A DNA stretch of 64,000 nucleotides from Pseudomonas lalucatii (GTDB lineage Bacteria > Pseudomonadota > Gammaproteobacteria > Pseudomonadales > Pseudomonadaceae), in contig NZ_JADPMV010000002.1 in the NCBI RefSeq assembly GCF_018398425.1, positions 310,001 to 374,000 of the forward strand, in the 5' to 3' direction. Every line of letters begins with the position of its first letter. The stretch's first letter is position 1. Of this stretch, positions 34,373 to 43,648 are shown piece after piece. The notes beneath the pieces were generated by a model, which saw only the letters and a program-made list of their open reading frames with translations, searched no databases and was not told the origin of the DNA. A program made the translations under genes and the position numbers.

Positions 34373-35497
34373 TCAGCCCTGGCGATAGGGCAACAGGCCG
34401 CGCGCCTCCTCGGCATAGCCCGCAACGCCGACCCGCTCCTGCTCGAGGAAATCCGCCACCGCCGCGCGCAGGCCCGGGTGGCAGAGGTAGTGCCAGGAGC
34501 GGGTCAGCACCGGCTCGAAACCGCGGATCAGCTTGTGCTCGCCCTGGGCGCCGGCGTCGAAGCGCTGCAGGCCCTGGGCGATGGCCTGGTCCATGCCCTG
34601 GTAGAAGCAGGTCTCGAAATGCAGGCGGTCGAATTCCGCCAGGCAGCCCCAGTAGCGGCCATAGAGGCTGTCGCCACCGACCAGGCTGAAGGCCATGGCC
34701 ACCGGCCGGCCGCCCTGGCGCGCCAGCACCACGCGGATCGCGTCCGGCAGGCGCTCGGCCAGCAGGCTGAAGAAGTCCCGGGTCAGGTAGGGGGCCTGGC
34801 CGCGCACCTGGTAGGTATTGGCGTAGCAGAGGTAGACGAAGTCCCACTCCGCCTCGCTGAGCCGGGCGCCTTCGCGCCAGTCGAAGTCGATGCCCTGGCC
34901 CGCCACCTGCTCGCGCTCCTTGCGGATCTGCTTGCGCTTGCGTGAACTGAGGCCGTCGAGGAAGTCCTGGAAGTCGCGGTAGCCGCGGTTGCGCCAGTGG
35001 TACTGGCAGCCGAGGCGCTCCAGCCAGCCGTCGCGGCCGCGCAGCAACTCGTCGGCGGCAGCATCGGTGAAGTTGATGTGCAGGCTGGACAGGCCCTGGC
35101 GCTCCAGGCTTTCGCTGAGCCGGTCGAGCAGCCGGGACGCGGCCAGCGGATCGCCCAGCAGGCGCGGACCGCCGACCGGAGAAAAGGGAATGGCCCCCAG
35201 CAACTTGGGGTAGTAGGCGATGCCGGCGCGGCGGCAGGCATCGGCCCAGCCGTGGTCGAACACGTACTCGCCGTAGGAGTGACGCTTGACGTACGCCGGC
35301 ATGGCCGCCAGGGGCCGTTCCCGCTCGTCCAGCCACAGCTGGTGGGCGGCCTGCCAGCCGCTCTGGCCACCGACGCTGGCGCTGTCTTCCAGCGCCGACA
35401 GGAAGGCATGGCGCAGAAAGGGTTGCCCGTCCGGCAACAGGGCATCCCAGGTCGCGGCATCGAGTTCGCTGAGGCGGTGCAGGGTGGCAATCGGCAT
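34373..35497 (-). CDS. FemAB/GNAT-like peptidoglycan-type acyltransferase (DUF482 family)
   Basis: A 374-residue soluble protein. It begins MPIATLHRLSELDAATWDAL and contains the marks of the peptidogalycan biosynthesis/recognition family: GQPFLRHAFLSALEDSASVG, YVKRHSYGEYVFDHGWADA, GLSSRKRKQIRKEREQVAG and GEHKLIRGFEP-LTRSWHYL. The family is related to FemAB and N-acetyltransferases, and is widespread in Proteobacteria, but the reaction is unknown. The last REP arm ends 6 bp beyond its stop codon. It is a single gene, with the porin terminator just upstream of its start. Confidence 0.85.
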   Translation of the reverse strand: MPIATLHRLSELDAATWDALLPDGQPFLRHAFLSALEDSASVGGQSGWQAAHQLWLDERERPLAAMPAYVKRHSYGEYVFDHGWADACRRAGIAYYPKLLGAIPFSPVGGPRLLGDPLAASRLLDRLSESLERQGLSSLHINFTDAAADELLRGRDGWLERLGCQYHWRNRGYRDFQDFLDGLSSRKRKQIRKEREQVAGQGIDFDWREGARLSEAEWDFVYLCYANTYQVRGQAPYLTRDFFSLLAERLPDAIRVVLARQGGRPVAMAFSLVGGDSLYGRYWGCLAEFDRLHFETCFYQGMDQAIAQGLQRFDAGAQGEHKLIRGFEPVLTRSWHYLCHPGLRAAVADFLEQERVGVAGYAEEARGLLPYRQG

Positions 35498-35525
35498 GGA
35501 CGCAGTCTGGCCTGTTGCGCGGGCG

Positions 35526-35554
35526 AAAAAAAGCCCCGCACGGTGGCGGGGCTT
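35526..35554 (-). terminator. Rho-independent terminator of the porin gene
   Basis: On the minus strand AGCCCCGC and GCGGGGCT form an 8-bp stem followed by seven T. It lies 41 bp after the porin stop codon. Confidence 0.88.
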
Positions 35555-35594
35555 ACAGTGGAGCGCTGTTCTTTTCTAGTCGCTATGGCGTCGC

Positions 35595-36908
35595 TTAGAA
35601 CACGTACTGCAGGCGCATCACCACGGCATCGCCGTCGTCGTCGCCGGCGGCGTTGGTGATCTTGTCGGTTTCGCTCATCACGTAGTTGGCCGCGACCTTG
35701 ACCGACTCGTTGGCGTACCAGTTGACGCCGACCGTGTGCAGCTTGGCTTCGGCGTCGCCGACTTCGCGGGTGGCGGTCGCGGTGACGATGTTGTCGTCTT
35801 CCACGCTGATGTGGTCATAGCGGTAGAACAGTTCCCAGGCACCGATCTGCTTGTTGCTCGGCTTGATGCTGTCGAACTTGGCGCCGTCCAGCTTGTAGCC
35901 GCGCGACTCGCCGGTCAGGGTGTAGGCGACCTGGCCGTAGTAGCCGCTGGTCTCGATGTCCTGGATGGTGGCGCGGTCGGCCTTCAGCTCGCGGCTCAGG
36001 TACTCGCCCTGCACCGACAGCGGACCGGCGGCCCAGGCCAGTTCGGCGCCCCAGGCGGTGTCGTCCTCGAAGTCGCCGGCCACACCGCGGAAGCCGCCGA
36101 AGACGGCACGGTTGCCATTGTCGCCGGCGTCGTTGCCGCCGGCGGTGGACACGCCACGCACGGTCAGACGCGGACGCACGCGGCCGTCGGCGGCAACGTC
36201 GTCCAGGTCGCGCTGGGCGTAGTTCAGGCCCAGGTGCAGGACGTTGCCGGCCTCGCTCATCGGCGCGAAGACGCCGCGGGCGTTGAACTGCTTGGTGCTG
36301 TCGCCGTCGCTGTCGTTGCTGTCTTTGGCCGTCAGACCGGCGGAAACCCAGGCCATGCCGCCCACTACGGCGCTGGCCTGAGCGCCCAGGCCGTTCTCGT
36401 GGCCGTTGACCCAGTCGGCGACTTCGTACGCGGCGTTACGCTCGATGGCGGTGATCCACTTGGAGCTGGTGGCCTTCTCCAGACCGAAATCCGGGTCGAA
36501 GCGGCCGAACTTCAGGGTCACCGGGGCGAAACCGGTGTAGGCGATGGAGGCCTCGTCGAAGTAGCCGTCTTCGGCGCTGCCGGCGTTGTGGGCGAAGTCG
36601 TAGCTGATCACGTACTTCCAGTCCTGGTACGCCACGCCGCTCAGTTCGAGGAAGGCGCGACGGAAGTAGGCGCCGTCACCGGTGTTGCCGTTCTTGGTGT
36701 GGAAACCGTCGAAGCGACCGTAGTCGGCCTGCAGACGACCGCCCAGCTTGAAGCTGAAGGCCTTGTCGGTGGTGGCGACTTCGAGGCCGCCCTTGGTCTT
36801 GATCACGATATCGGCGCCGTCGGTGGTGACGGTGCCGGCGAAAGCCTGGGCGGAAACGGCCAGAGTCAGGGCGCTGGCTGCGAAACCGGCGAAGTGCTTA
36901 CGGATCAT
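35595..36908 (-). CDS. OprO/OprP-family phosphate-selective outer-membrane porin
   Basis: A 437-residue porin with signal peptide (cut near AQAFA-GT). The barrel shows the family's [54 protein letters not shown] and the final MRLQYVF with a C-terminal Phe needed for assembly. OprP and OprO channel phosphate and pyrophosphate/polyphosphate; a gene outside a phosphate-box context may have another anion preference. The next gene, divergent, is the phosphonate-type oxygenase, which makes a link to phosphorus supply possible. Several variable loops are rich in Asp and Gly. Confidence 0.88.
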   Translation of the reverse strand: MIRKHFAGFAASALTLAVSAQAFAGTVTTDGADIVIKTKGGLEVATTDKAFSFKLGGRLQADYGRFDGFHTKNGNTGDGAYFRRAFLELSGVAYQDWKYVISYDFAHNAGSAEDGYFDEASIAYTGFAPVTLKFGRFDPDFGLEKATSSKWITAIERNAAYEVADWVNGHENGLGAQASAVVGGMAWVSAGLTAKDSNDSDGDSTKQFNARGVFAPMSEAGNVLHLGLNYAQRDLDDVAADGRVRPRLTVRGVSTAGGNDAGDNGNRAVFGGFRGVAGDFEDDTAWGAELAWAAGPLSVQGEYLSRELKADRATIQDIETSGYYGQVAYTLTGESRGYKLDGAKFDSIKPSNKQIGAWELFYRYDHISVEDDNIVTATATREVGDAEAKLHTVGVNWYANESVKVAANYVMSETDKITNAAGDDDGDAVVMRLQYVF

Positions 36909-37485
36909 CGAAGATTCCCCTAATGGTCTTAAGTGTTGAAAACACCGAGCGCTGAGGCTCGCTTGTGCTGGGGGGAATACTCGCGGCGGATCATTTCAGC
37001 GCCGTTGCTGATATATAAATCTTTGATGACAAAGGAACTTTTTACTTCGATTACGCATAAGCAGCGAAGGATCGTGGATTCCGCCGCTGGCGCCCCGGTC
37101 GGCAGTCAGTGCCGCTCCAGCCGCCAGGCATGCACAGAGCGCACAGCCGGGAGATAGCCCCGCAGCGCACTGACGCCTGTAGTGGCCCGCTCACGGCCAG
37201 CCCCCCGCCGGCTCAAGCCCCCGCGGTGACGGCCCCAGGCACCCCTGACGAGTCATAAACTTTTTGCATGTCTGCGCATCAACTAAGGCGGCTGGGCCGC
37301 AGTGGCGCCAGGTGCGACGATTCGGCCACGGCCTGCGCCCGCCGCAGCGCCGCCGGGGCTCGCCCGACAAAGCCTCGAGGCAGCCGCCGCAGAGCGGCCC
37401 GATCATGCAGCGCGACTGGCCGCGGCCGGTACGAGCGTTCGAAAAACTGCCCCCCAAACAGCACCGGCATCACGGGATATAGGCA
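36909..37485. other. Large divergent intergenic region, no gene seen
   Basis: The longest non-coding stretch of the window, between the porin (leftward) and the oxygenase (rightward). AT-rich blocks are at 37005-37065 (probable porin promoter) and 37250-37275 (possible oxygenase promoter). A Pho-box-like half site, TTGTCAT on the minus strand at 37026-37032, has no good second half. Short plus frames here (36933-37157, 37264-37482) look like chance. No riboswitch was recognised. Confidence 0.5.
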
Positions 37486-38613
37486 ATGAAAGAAATCGAG
37501 GTCATCTTCGAGCAGGCCCCGCCTGCAGTAAAAGTCCGCGCCAACGGCGAAACAACCGAGCTCCCCGCGCTCTGGCTGCGCGAACGCAGCCAGGACCCCG
37601 CGCAACTGGATCGGCAGACCCAGCAGCGGCTGTTCGACTCCCACGCCATCGACCCGGAGATCGCCCTGCTCGCGCTGGAACCGGTCGGTGCGCTGCAGGC
37701 CCGGCTCGCCTTCAGCGACGGTCATAGCTCCCTGTACGACTTCTCGTTCCTGCACGCCGAGCTGGACGCGGACGACGCCTTTCCCGCCGCCCAGGGCTGG
37801 GACAGCGCCCTGGATCAGGCCGCGATGCGCTTTTCCTGGCCGGACATGCAGATCCCCGAGCGCTTCCTGACGGCGCTCGACAGCTACCTGCGCTACGGCT
37901 TCGTGGTCCTGACCCAGGTACCCACCGCGCCGCTGAGCATCCTCGATGTAGCCGCCAAGTTCGGCTACCTCAAGGAAACCAACTTCGGCCGTTACTTCGA
38001 GGTCTTCTCCAAGCCCGATGCCAACGACCTGGCCTATACCGGGGTGCATCTCGGCCCGCATACCGACAACCCCTATCGCGATCCCGTGCCGGGCATCCAG
38101 CTGCTGCACTGTCTGGTCAACCAGACCAGCGGTGGCCTGTCGACCCTGGTGGACAGCGTCAGCGTGGTCCGTGAACTGGCCGCGACGGACCCCGAGGGCT
38201 ACCGGCTGCTCAAGGACACCTCGGTCAAGTACCGCTTCATCGACCGCGGTACCGAGCTGGTCAGCCACAAGCCGATCATCAAGACCGACGCCCAGGGCCG
38301 CACCCTGGGCGTGCATTACAGCCCCCGCCTCGATGGCCTGCCGCTGCTGCCGCTCGAGCAGCTGAAAGCCTTCCACCGCGCCCGCCAGCGTCTGGGCGAA
38401 CTGTTCTGCGACCCGGCCTACCAGATCCGCTTCCCCCTGCTGGCCGGCGAGCTGATGCTCTTCGACAACAGCCGGGTCCTGCACGGCCGCACCCGTTTCG
38501 ATCCGTCCGAAGGTCCGCGGCACCTGCAAGGCTGCTACATCGACCTCGACGGCCCGCGCGAACGCTATGCCAGCGTTCGCATCCAGCTCAGCACCCTTAA
38601 GGAAGTCGCCTGA
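37486..38613 (+). CDS. Fe(II)/2-oxoglutarate oxygenase, TmpA or gamma-butyrobetaine hydroxylase-like
   Basis: A 375-residue enzyme. The N-terminal domain (1-100, DUF971-like: ELPALWLRERSQDP, RLFDSHAI) lacks the cysteines that bind zinc in true gamma-butyrobetaine hydroxylases. The TauD-type domain holds the iron triad: HTD in GVHLGPHTDNPYRDP and the distal His in LMLFDNSRVLHGRTRF, the Arg of which binds 2-oxoglutarate. Together with the HD gene that follows without a gap, it matches TmpA, which hydroxylates 2-(trimethylamino)ethylphosphonate. The alternative is a carnitine-pathway enzyme. The family is well supported; the substrate is inference. Confidence 0.85.
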   Translation: MKEIEVIFEQAPPAVKVRANGETTELPALWLRERSQDPAQLDRQTQQRLFDSHAIDPEIALLALEPVGALQARLAFSDGHSSLYDFSFLHAELDADDAFPAAQGWDSALDQAAMRFSWPDMQIPERFLTALDSYLRYGFVVLTQVPTAPLSILDVAAKFGYLKETNFGRYFEVFSKPDANDLAYTGVHLGPHTDNPYRDPVPGIQLLHCLVNQTSGGLSTLVDSVSVVRELAATDPEGYRLLKDTSVKYRFIDRGTELVSHKPIIKTDAQGRTLGVHYSPRLDGLPLLPLEQLKAFHRARQRLGELFCDPAYQIRFPLLAGELMLFDNSRVLHGRTRFDPSEGPRHLQGCYIDLDGPRERYASVRIQLSTLKEVA

Positions 38614-39197
38614 TGAACAGCGTGCAATTCACTCAGATGAAAGACGGCACTCGCGAGGAATACGAGTTCCTCGACCGCCTGGAAAGCGAGTTCAACCAGA
38701 AGCTGCCGGAGCGCATTCTCGCGGCCCTGGCCGAACTGCAACACAGCCTCAGCGGCTACCGGGTGAGCCGCCTGCAGCACTCGCTGCAAACCGCGGCCCG
38801 GGCCGAGGCCGACGGCGCCGACGAGGACATGATAGTCGCCGCCCTGATCCACGACATCGGCGACGAGCTGGCGCCCTACAACCACTCGCAGCTGGCGGCC
38901 GCGGTGATCAGGCCCTACGTGCGCTCGGAGGTGACCTGGGTGCTGCACCATCACGGGCTGTTCCAGAACTTCTACTACGCCCACCACTTCGGCGGCGATC
39001 GCCACGAGCGCGACAGGTACCAGGACCATCCGGCCTATCAGCTGTGCGTGGACTTCTGCGAGAAATGGGACCAGGCCTCGTTCGATCCGGCCTACCCGAC
39101 CCCGGACCTGGAGTATTTCCGGCCCATGGTCCGCCGCGTGTTCGGCCGCAGGCCCTTCGATCCGGCGGTGCTCGGCGAAGAATACTCGTTGAGCTGA
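38613..39197 (+). CDS. HD-domain diiron protein, TmpB/PhnZ-like
   Basis: A 194-residue HD-superfamily protein beginning MNSVQFTQMKDGTREEYEFL. Probable metal ligands are His56, His80-Asp81, His91, His112 and Asp153, the extended set of mixed-valence diiron oxygenases (MIOX, PhnZ, TmpB) rather than the four ligands of simple phosphohydrolases. The spacing His56 to His80 equals that in PhnZ (24). TmpB cleaves the C-P bond of the hydroxylated phosphonate, releasing phosphate and glycine betaine. The gene begins inside the oxygenase stop codon (ATG shares its last A), so the two are strictly coupled. Often mis-annotated as phosphohydrolase. Confidence 0.82.
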   Translation: MNSVQFTQMKDGTREEYEFLDRLESEFNQKLPERILAALAELQHSLSGYRVSRLQHSLQTAARAEADGADEDMIVAALIHDIGDELAPYNHSQLAAAVIRPYVRSEVTWVLHHHGLFQNFYYAHHFGGDRHERDRYQDHPAYQLCVDFCEKWDQASFDPAYPTPDLEYFRPMVRRVFGRRPFDPAVLGEEYSLS

Positions 39198-39268
39198 TCA
39201 ACCCCGGGGCCGCCACAGACTGGGTGCGCAGGGGTCGCCGCGCGGCCCCTGGCCGAACCCAGCGTGGC

Positions 39269-40246
39269 TCAGGTCTGGGCCGCGGCGTCGTGATCGGCGG
39301 GGGTCAGGGCGCAGCAGACGCGCCCGCGGCCCTGCTTCTTGGCGCGGTAGAGCTGGGCATCGGCCAGGGTGACGAGCGCCCTGCACGACTCACTCGAATC
39401 CGGGCCCAGCACGGCCGCGCCGATGCTGATCGTCACCACGGCGGCGACAGCGGAATCGAGGTGCTCCAGGTTGAGCTGGCGGACCGCATCCACCAGTCGC
39501 TGGGCGATGACCCGCGCGCCGGCCTCGTTGGTTTCCGGCAGCAGGAAGACGAACTCCTCACCGCCATAGCGCGCCGCCAGGTCGCCGGGGCGGCTCATGC
39601 TCGCCTTCAGCAGCGACGCGACCCGGCGCAGGCATTCGTCGCCGGCCTGGTGGCCGTAGCGGTCGTTGTAAGGCTTGAAGAAGTCGACATCGATCATCAG
39701 CAGCGCCAGCGCGCTGCCATTGCGCCGTGAGCGACGGAACTCCAGCTCCAGCCGCTCCTCGAACTGGCGACGATTGGCGATGCCGGTCAGGCCGTCGACG
39801 AAGGCCATCTCGCGCAGGCGATCGGCCTGGAACTTCAGCGCCAGGTGGACATTGACCCGGTTGCGCAGGGTCAGCGGGTTGAACGGCTTGTTGACGAAAT
39901 CGACCCCGCCGGCGGCCCAGCAGGCGGTTTCCTCGTCCAGGGACTCCCGCGCGGTGACGAAGATCACCGGGATTGCCTGGGCCTGCGGCAACTGCTTCAG
40001 GCGCCGGCACAACTCCAGCCCGTCCATCCCCGGCATCACCACGTCCAGCAGGATCAGGTCCGGCGCCGAATGGGCGCAGATATCCAGGGCCTGCTCGCTG
40101 CTGGTGGCCATGAACACCTCATGCTCGGCAGAGAACAGCTGGTGGATCAGCCTGACGAAGACCGGTTCGTCATCGACCACCAGCAGGCGCGCGCGTCGTC
40201 CTCCGAGGTCGTAAGGGCCTGGCCCGGTGCCGCAGCTTGTGCTCAT
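39269..40246 (-). CDS. Response regulator with diguanylate cyclase output (REC-GGDEF)
   Basis: A 325-residue protein. Receiver: VVDDEP acidic pocket, phosphorylated Asp in LILLDVVMPGMDGLE, Thr in VTARE and Lys in FVNKPFNP. GGDEF domain: DGLTGIANRRQF, DVDFFKPYNDRYGHQAGD and the active signature ARYGGEEFVFLLP. Phosphorylation should stimulate c-di-GMP synthesis, as in PleD or WspR. It overlaps the membrane sensor gene by four bases (ATGA), so it is the cognate output protein. The C-terminal end is Ala/Asp-rich. Confidence 0.92.
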   Translation of the reverse strand: MSTSCGTGPGPYDLGGRRARLLVVDDEPVFVRLIHQLFSAEHEVFMATSSEQALDICAHSAPDLILLDVVMPGMDGLELCRRLKQLPQAQAIPVIFVTARESLDEETACWAAGGVDFVNKPFNPLTLRNRVNVHLALKFQADRLREMAFVDGLTGIANRRQFEERLELEFRRSRRNGSALALLMIDVDFFKPYNDRYGHQAGDECLRRVASLLKASMSRPGDLAARYGGEEFVFLLPETNEAGARVIAQRLVDAVRQLNLEHLDSAVAAVVTISIGAAVLGPDSSESCRALVTLADAQLYRAKKQGRGRVCCALTPADHDAAAQT

Positions 40247-43239
40247 TCTTCCTCCCTGTTAGCCAGCAAAGCCTGGCACTGCACCATCGCCGCGGCAAAA
40301 TCGAGTCGTTCGATCGCCTCCCCCAGCTGTGCCAGCGGGCGCGAGGCGGCACCCTGATAATGCTTGCTCAACCGGTCGTACGCGAACAGTGCGCCCATAT
40401 TATGGGTCGCCAGCAATTGCCACAACGCCAACAGCTCATCGTGCAGGCTGTCCTCGCTCATGCCGGGGCCGGGCGTCCGGGCCTCGACCTCGTCCGGCAC
40501 CTCGGCGAGCAGCAGGCCGGCCGCGCCCGCCGCGTCGCGCCCGGCGCTCTGCAGGGCCGCGCCCTGCTCCGCCCAGCGCTCCGGCGTGCAGTCGCCCGCC
40601 AGCAGCTGAACGGCCTCGCCCGCCACCGCCGCGAACGCGTCGGCCCCCAGGGTCGCGGCCAGCCCCTTGAGGTTGTGCAGCCGCGCGCGGAGCCGTGCGC
40701 GCTCCTCCTCCAACGCCTCCGGCAGCTCGGCCAGTTGCGCTATGAACTGCGCCAGGGCCTGCCGGTAGATCGCCTGGTTGCCTTCGAAGCGCCGCAACGC
40801 CGTAACGCTGTCGAGCACGGGCCGCGGCTCCGCCACGCCCGTCACGGGCGCAGGCGCCTGCCGCGGGCCCCGCCCGGTCAACCCGCGGATCACCGCGACC
40901 AGGGTGGCCAGCTCGAACGGCTTGCCGATATGCTCGTTCATCCCCGCCTCCAGGGCGGCGGCGCGATCGGCGGGCATCGCGTTGGCGGTCATGGCGATGA
41001 TCGGCAGCTGCTCGCTGGCGTAGCGGCGGCGCATCTCATGGCAGGCGGCGTAGCCGTCCATGCCGGGCAGCTGGATGTCCATCAGCACCGCATCGAACGG
41101 CGTCTGGGCCGAGGCCAGCGCGGCGACCCCGGCCTCGCCATCGCAGGCGACCTCCACCTCGGCACCGGCGCTGGCCAGCAGGGCGTGCGCCACCTGCCGA
41201 TTGGTCGGGTTGTCCTCGACCAGCAGCAGGCGGAGGCCGGACAGCTCCCGCGACCGCGCGTGGACGCCGGCGGGGCGTGGCGCACCGGGGCCGACCGCCA
41301 GGGCCGCCGCGCGCGGCTCCGGCTGAGTCGGCGGGACTTCCACGGCGACGACGACCAACCCCTGGCTGGCGCCCTGCTCCTCGTGCAAGGCGGTCACTGT
41401 CAGCAGCGCCACCTGCGCCGAGCCGTCCTTGCGGATCAGGGTCCAGCGGTGCTGGTTCGGCAGGTTGCGTCGGGTCTTGGCGATCAGGGTCTCGAAGCCC
41501 GGCGCCAGCGTCTGCTGCAGTTCCCGCGCGAAGCGCTCGGCGCGCTGCGCGAGTTGCCGGGGGTCGAGCCAGAGCAGCGGCGTGTGCTGGCCGACAAGTT
41601 CCTCGGCGGCATAGCCGAGCAGGCGTTCGGCGGCAGGATTGCACAGGGTGATCAGCCCCTCCAGATCGGTGGCGAGCACGCCGTGGCCGGCGCCGGCGAG
41701 CGCCGCACGCGACAGGCCGGCAGCGCGCCGGACCTGCTCCGTGCGCGCCTGCACCAGGCGTTCGAGCGCGGCCCGAGAGTCCTCGGCCGGCGTATCCGGC
41801 AAGGGCTGGGCGGCCGGCGCGCGGACGGTGTCGGCCAAGCCGATGATGCCGCTGGCGGTCGCAACCGGAGCGACCGTCAGGACGACCGGCAGCAGGCTAC
41901 CGTCCCGGCGTCGCCGCTGGCACTCGAGCGGCGGCAGCATTTCCCCCGCCAGGGCGCGCTGGCGCAGGCTGCGATCCTCCTCGGCCAGCGCCTGGGGCAC
42001 GACCAGCTCGGCCAGGGGCTGACCGATCGCCTCCTCGGCGCGATAGCCGAACAGCCGCTGCGCCGCCGGATTCCAGCTGCTGACCAGGCCGTCGAGGGTG
42101 CTGCCGATGATCGCGTCCTGGGCGCCCCCGACTATCGCCGCCAGGGCGGCCTGGCGCCGGTACAGGGCACGGCGCTGGCGATGCAGGGCGAGCACCAGCA
42201 GCGCGGCAAGCACGCCGCCGCCGAGCAGCGCCAGCGCCACGGTCTTGCGCGCGGTTGTTGCGGCGCTCGCGACCTGGGCGTCGTCCATGACCATGGTCAG
42301 GGTCAGGCCGGAGTCCTCGCCAGTCCCCGGGTTGAGCGCCAACTGACGGCTAACCGCGTAGGCGGTGGTGGCCGGCGCCAGCAGGACCTGCTGCACGCGC
42401 CGTTCCGGCGGCATCGGGCCGGCGCCGAACTCATCCTGCCAGCGCCAGTTGCGGCCGGACTCCGACGCCAGGCCCCGGCCCGAATCCGGATGCAGCAGGA
42501 AATAGCCGTCCCGGTTGCTCACATAGACCCGTAGCGGCTGCTCGCCCGGGCTGGCCCGCATGACGGCCAGCAGCCGGCTGGCATCCAGCTCCACCAGCAC
42601 TACGGCGAACACGGCTCCGTCGGCGCCTATCACCGGCGCCGCCAGGCGCATCGTCAGCACCGGCGACTGCCGTTCATCGGCGCCCTCCTCGCGCTCGATG
42701 GCCGAGACGAACACCTCGTTGTTGCGGAGCCTGAGGGTTTCCCTGAAGTAATGGGCATCCCCCCGGCGCTGCAGCTGCTCGGCGCTCAGCACCTGGACCC
42801 GACTGCCGCGCTGGACCACCCGCGCCAGTTCGCGCCCGCCATCGGCGACGCCGATCAGGCTGACCTGCAGGACATCGGGGGTGGTCGTGGCGAAGGCGCT
42901 GAAAATGCCTTCCAGACGGCGCTGCCAGCTCTCCAGCGAACTCTGCTCCAGCGCATCGTAGCCCTGGTTGCCCGTGGCCCGGGCGATGCCGAAGACCGGA
43001 GGGGTCTTGGCGAGCAGGCGCACCTGCTGGCGGCGGCGGTCGACCTGCCGCGCCAGGGACTCCAGGCGCAGCTGGCTCTGCGTGTGCAGCTCGTTGTCCA
43101 CCTGGCTCAGCGCATGCTCGCGGGCGGCGCCCCCGGCAAGTTCGGTGACGATGGCGGCCAGCCCGCCCCACAACAGCAACGCAGCGAGCATCAGCCGCCA
43201 GTCGAGGGCGCGCTGGAAGTTGGCTCTAAGTGGGCGCAC
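40243..43239 (-). CDS. Membrane sensor PAS-PAS-REC-HPt without histidine kinase domains
   Basis: A 998-residue protein from GTG 43239, which has AAGGAG seven bases upstream. Order: membrane helix about 18-38; periplasmic Cache-like sensor about 40-330 (HPDSGRGLASESGRNWRW); second helix about 335-355; PAS about 365-475 (NPAAQRLFGYRAEEAIGQPL); PAS about 510-630 (NPAAERLLGYAAEELVG); receiver about 665-785 (VEDNPTNRQ, LMDIQLPGMDG, GKPFEL); HPt about 810-900 with phospho-His in LHNLKGLAATLG. No HisKA or ATPase motif (H-box, N, G1, G2) is present between the second PAS and the receiver, although hybrid sensors of this type normally have them. It must get phosphate from another kinase. Translationally coupled to the REC-GGDEF gene. 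Confidence 0.85.
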   Translation of the reverse strand: MRPLRANFQRALDWRLMLAALLLWGGLAAIVTELAGGAAREHALSQVDNELHTQSQLRLESLARQVDRRRQQVRLLAKTPPVFGIARATGNQGYDALEQSSLESWQRRLEGIFSAFATTTPDVLQVSLIGVADGGRELARVVQRGSRVQVLSAEQLQRRGDAHYFRETLRLRNNEVFVSAIEREEGADERQSPVLTMRLAAPVIGADGAVFAVVLVELDASRLLAVMRASPGEQPLRVYVSNRDGYFLLHPDSGRGLASESGRNWRWQDEFGAGPMPPERRVQQVLLAPATTAYAVSRQLALNPGTGEDSGLTLTMVMDDAQVASAATTARKTVALALLGGGVLAALLVLALHRQRRALYRRQAALAAIVGGAQDAIIGSTLDGLVSSWNPAAQRLFGYRAEEAIGQPLAELVVPQALAEEDRSLRQRALAGEMLPPLECQRRRRDGSLLPVVLTVAPVATASGIIGLADTVRAPAAQPLPDTPAEDSRAALERLVQARTEQVRRAAGLSRAALAGAGHGVLATDLEGLITLCNPAAERLLGYAAEELVGQHTPLLWLDPRQLAQRAERFARELQQTLAPGFETLIAKTRRNLPNQHRWTLIRKDGSAQVALLTVTALHEEQGASQGLVVVAVEVPPTQPEPRAAALAVGPGAPRPAGVHARSRELSGLRLLLVEDNPTNRQVAHALLASAGAEVEVACDGEAGVAALASAQTPFDAVLMDIQLPGMDGYAACHEMRRRYASEQLPIIAMTANAMPADRAAALEAGMNEHIGKPFELATLVAVIRGLTGRGPRQAPAPVTGVAEPRPVLDSVTALRRFEGNQAIYRQALAQFIAQLAELPEALEEERARLRARLHNLKGLAATLGADAFAAVAGEAVQLLAGDCTPERWAEQGAALQSAGRDAAGAAGLLLAEVPDEVEARTPGPGMSEDSLHDELLALWQLLATHNMGALFAYDRLSKHYQGAASRPLAQLGEAIERLDFAAAMVQCQALLANREEE

Positions 43240-43648
43240 TCACTCGCTCCTTCGGCTCAGGTGATGCAGTGGCGCGCAAGGGCGCAATGGCTTTGCCCCT
43301 TCCAGCCGGCACAGCGGTGTCGGCCAACCCGGAGCGGGCTGCATGCTGCCTGTGCAGCGTGGGAATCTCAAGCCTCCTGTGCGCCACGCGGCAAAGGATG
43401 GCCGACGCATGCACCACCGCCCAGGGCGTGGCGCCGAGTCCGCCAGCCATGCCTTGAAGGTAGCCGACGTGGGGGCGGAGCGCCGAGGCGCCGCAGCAAG
43501 CGCCGCGGCTCTTGTGGAGCCTGGCTGCTCGTGCGGGAGAAGGGAGGGATACCGCCGGGACGGTGCGGTGGCCGACTCGGCGGAATGAGCGCCCCTGGGG
43601 CGCTCGCTGCGCCGCCGCGGATCACGGCCGGCGCGGCAGCAAGGCGAA
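43240..43648. other. Intergenic region, no gene seen
   Basis: It lies downstream of ridA and upstream of the membrane sensor gene, both on the minus strand. It is very GC-rich. An 8-bp stem (gagcgccc / gggcgctc, 43587-43605) just after the ridA stop may act in termination, without a T run. The plus frames here are chance by composition. Confidence 0.5.

Noticed and set aside
37015..37032. Pho-box-like sequence in front of the porin gene
   Set aside because: One half (TTGTCAT) matches six of seven positions, but the second half matches only about three of seven. Not enough to call PhoB control.
40237..42534. 765-codon plus-strand open frame
   Set aside because: Antisense shadow of the PAS-PAS-REC-HPt gene; no recognisable domain.
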